From: Buttiauxella massiliensis
GTDB taxonomy: Bacteria; Pseudomonadota; Gammaproteobacteria; Enterobacterales; Enterobacteriaceae
DNA: 64,000 bases
Reading direction: 5' to 3'
Assembly (NCBI RefSeq): GCF_902500225.1
Contig: NZ_LR722650.1
Coordinates: forward strand, 248,001 to 312,000
Position 1 is the stretch's first letter, and each line of letters starts with the position of its first letter. Below, in pieces: positions 63,678 through 64,000 of this stretch. Under the pieces are notes generated by a model, which had not been told where the DNA came from, did no database searches, and saw only the letters and a program-made list of their open reading frames with translations. Made by a program: the position numbers and the translations under genes.

Positions 63678-64000
63678 TCATTTCTCCTCACCCAACCGCG
63701 TTATCACCCTGCGCAAATAAGTCAGCACTGCCGTTGCCGTTTCGCTCAGCGAGGATTCAGCAAGCGTTACCGCGCCAACATCCATGTAGGTGGTGCTGTC
63801 GGCAATGCTGCGGCGCATCACGCGTAACCCTTCGAGCGACCACGGGCGGTAAACCAGATCCGACAATATCGTCACCCCCTTTCCTTTTGCGACCAGACTG
63901 CGCACCGTTTCGAACGATGTGGTGGTGAAAGTGATATTTGGGCTGCCACCACGCGTGCGCCAGTGCTCTTTAATCACATCGGGATATTCGTCAGTATCCA
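63678..64000 (-). CDS. LysR-family regulator, C-terminal part, cut by window edge
   Basis: About 107 codons of a reading frame that stays open to the window end; only the C-terminal half of the effector domain is visible: ITFTTTSFETVRSLVAKGKGVTILSDLVYRPWSLEGL. The upstream DNA-binding part lies outside. Same strand as cynT, 174 bp before it. It could be a cynR relative, but CynR is normally divergent from cynT, so a different LysR is as likely. Confidence 0.8.
   Translation of the reverse strand, partial: DTDEYPDVIKEHWRTRGGSPNITFTTTSFETVRSLVAKGKGVTILSDLVYRPWSLEGLRVMRRSIADSTTYMDVGAVTLAESSLSETATAVLTYLRRVITRLGEEK

Noticed and set aside
1..64000. tRNA, rRNA and CRISPR arrays
   Set aside because: Looked for by eye; no cloverleaf-like gene, no rRNA blocks and no regularly spaced repeat arrays were seen.

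Overview
The window is enterobacterial chromosomal DNA. Most genes read as close relatives of Escherichia coli genes (marRAB-marC, eamA, ydeE, sotB, glsB, uxaB, dsbG, bluR/bluF, ycgZ-ymgA-ariR, digH, cynT), but several clusters are absent from K-12: urea carboxylase plus urtABCDE, two FecCD-type importers, an RTX haem peroxidase with its own type I exporter, and arsH. The genus cannot be fixed from sequence alone; a non-E. coli Enterobacteriaceae member is the best reading. A 28-bp dif site identical to the E. coli dif sequence as I know it lies at 47402-47429, so the window covers the chromosome replication terminus, as the mar/uxaB/digH content also suggests.

Layout. 1-9.3 kb: urea use (urea carboxylase, cut by the window edge; GntR regulator; five-gene urea ABC importer). 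9.4-22 kb: terminus core with a double-GNAT protein, ydeE, eamA, the mar locus with operator and marbox, sotB, a PhzF-like protein, glsB, dgcF and uxaB. 21.4-24.4 kb: an MDR oxidoreductase, dsbG, a VF530 protein and an APH-fold kinase. 24.4-31 kb: two FecCD-type importers arranged back to back. The leftward one has a cobalamin-riboswitch-like leader inside the cluster. The rightward one is MolABC-like, has a ModE-type operator in front, and ends against a ModA-like protein with no signal peptide.

31-44.5 kb: small accessory and stress genes. These are a SYLF lipoprotein, a chemoreceptor with no periplasmic sensor, a zinc-ribbon miniprotein, a monooxygenase/ACT/ArsR operon, an MBL hydrolase with a divergent LysR regulator, GNATs, an ABC-F ATPase and arsRBC with divergent arsH. 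44.6-47.4 kb: a roughly 2.8-kb segment between two Xer/dif-type sites, carrying an HNH-like DNA-binding protein, a LexA-type box and a secreted protein ending in a TolA domain III homologue. It has no integrase and looks like an element that uses host XerC/XerD.

47.6-51.4 kb: blue-light regulon (bluR, bluF, ycgZ-ymgA-ariR) with matching TTGTACAAC-type repeats 19 bp apart upstream of bluR and of ycgZ. 52.2-60.6 kb: a 1775-residue RTX haem peroxidase and its exporter ATPase and adaptor; no outer-membrane channel is encoded nearby. 60.7-64 kb: a 127-bp inverted-repeat element, digH, a 37-residue His-rich lipoprotein, cynT and the end of a LysR gene.

Most likely to repay work: the dif-integrated element with its TolA-domain protein, the ModE/MolABC/leaderless-ModA arrangement, the riboswitch candidate inside an importer cluster, and the secreted peroxidase.
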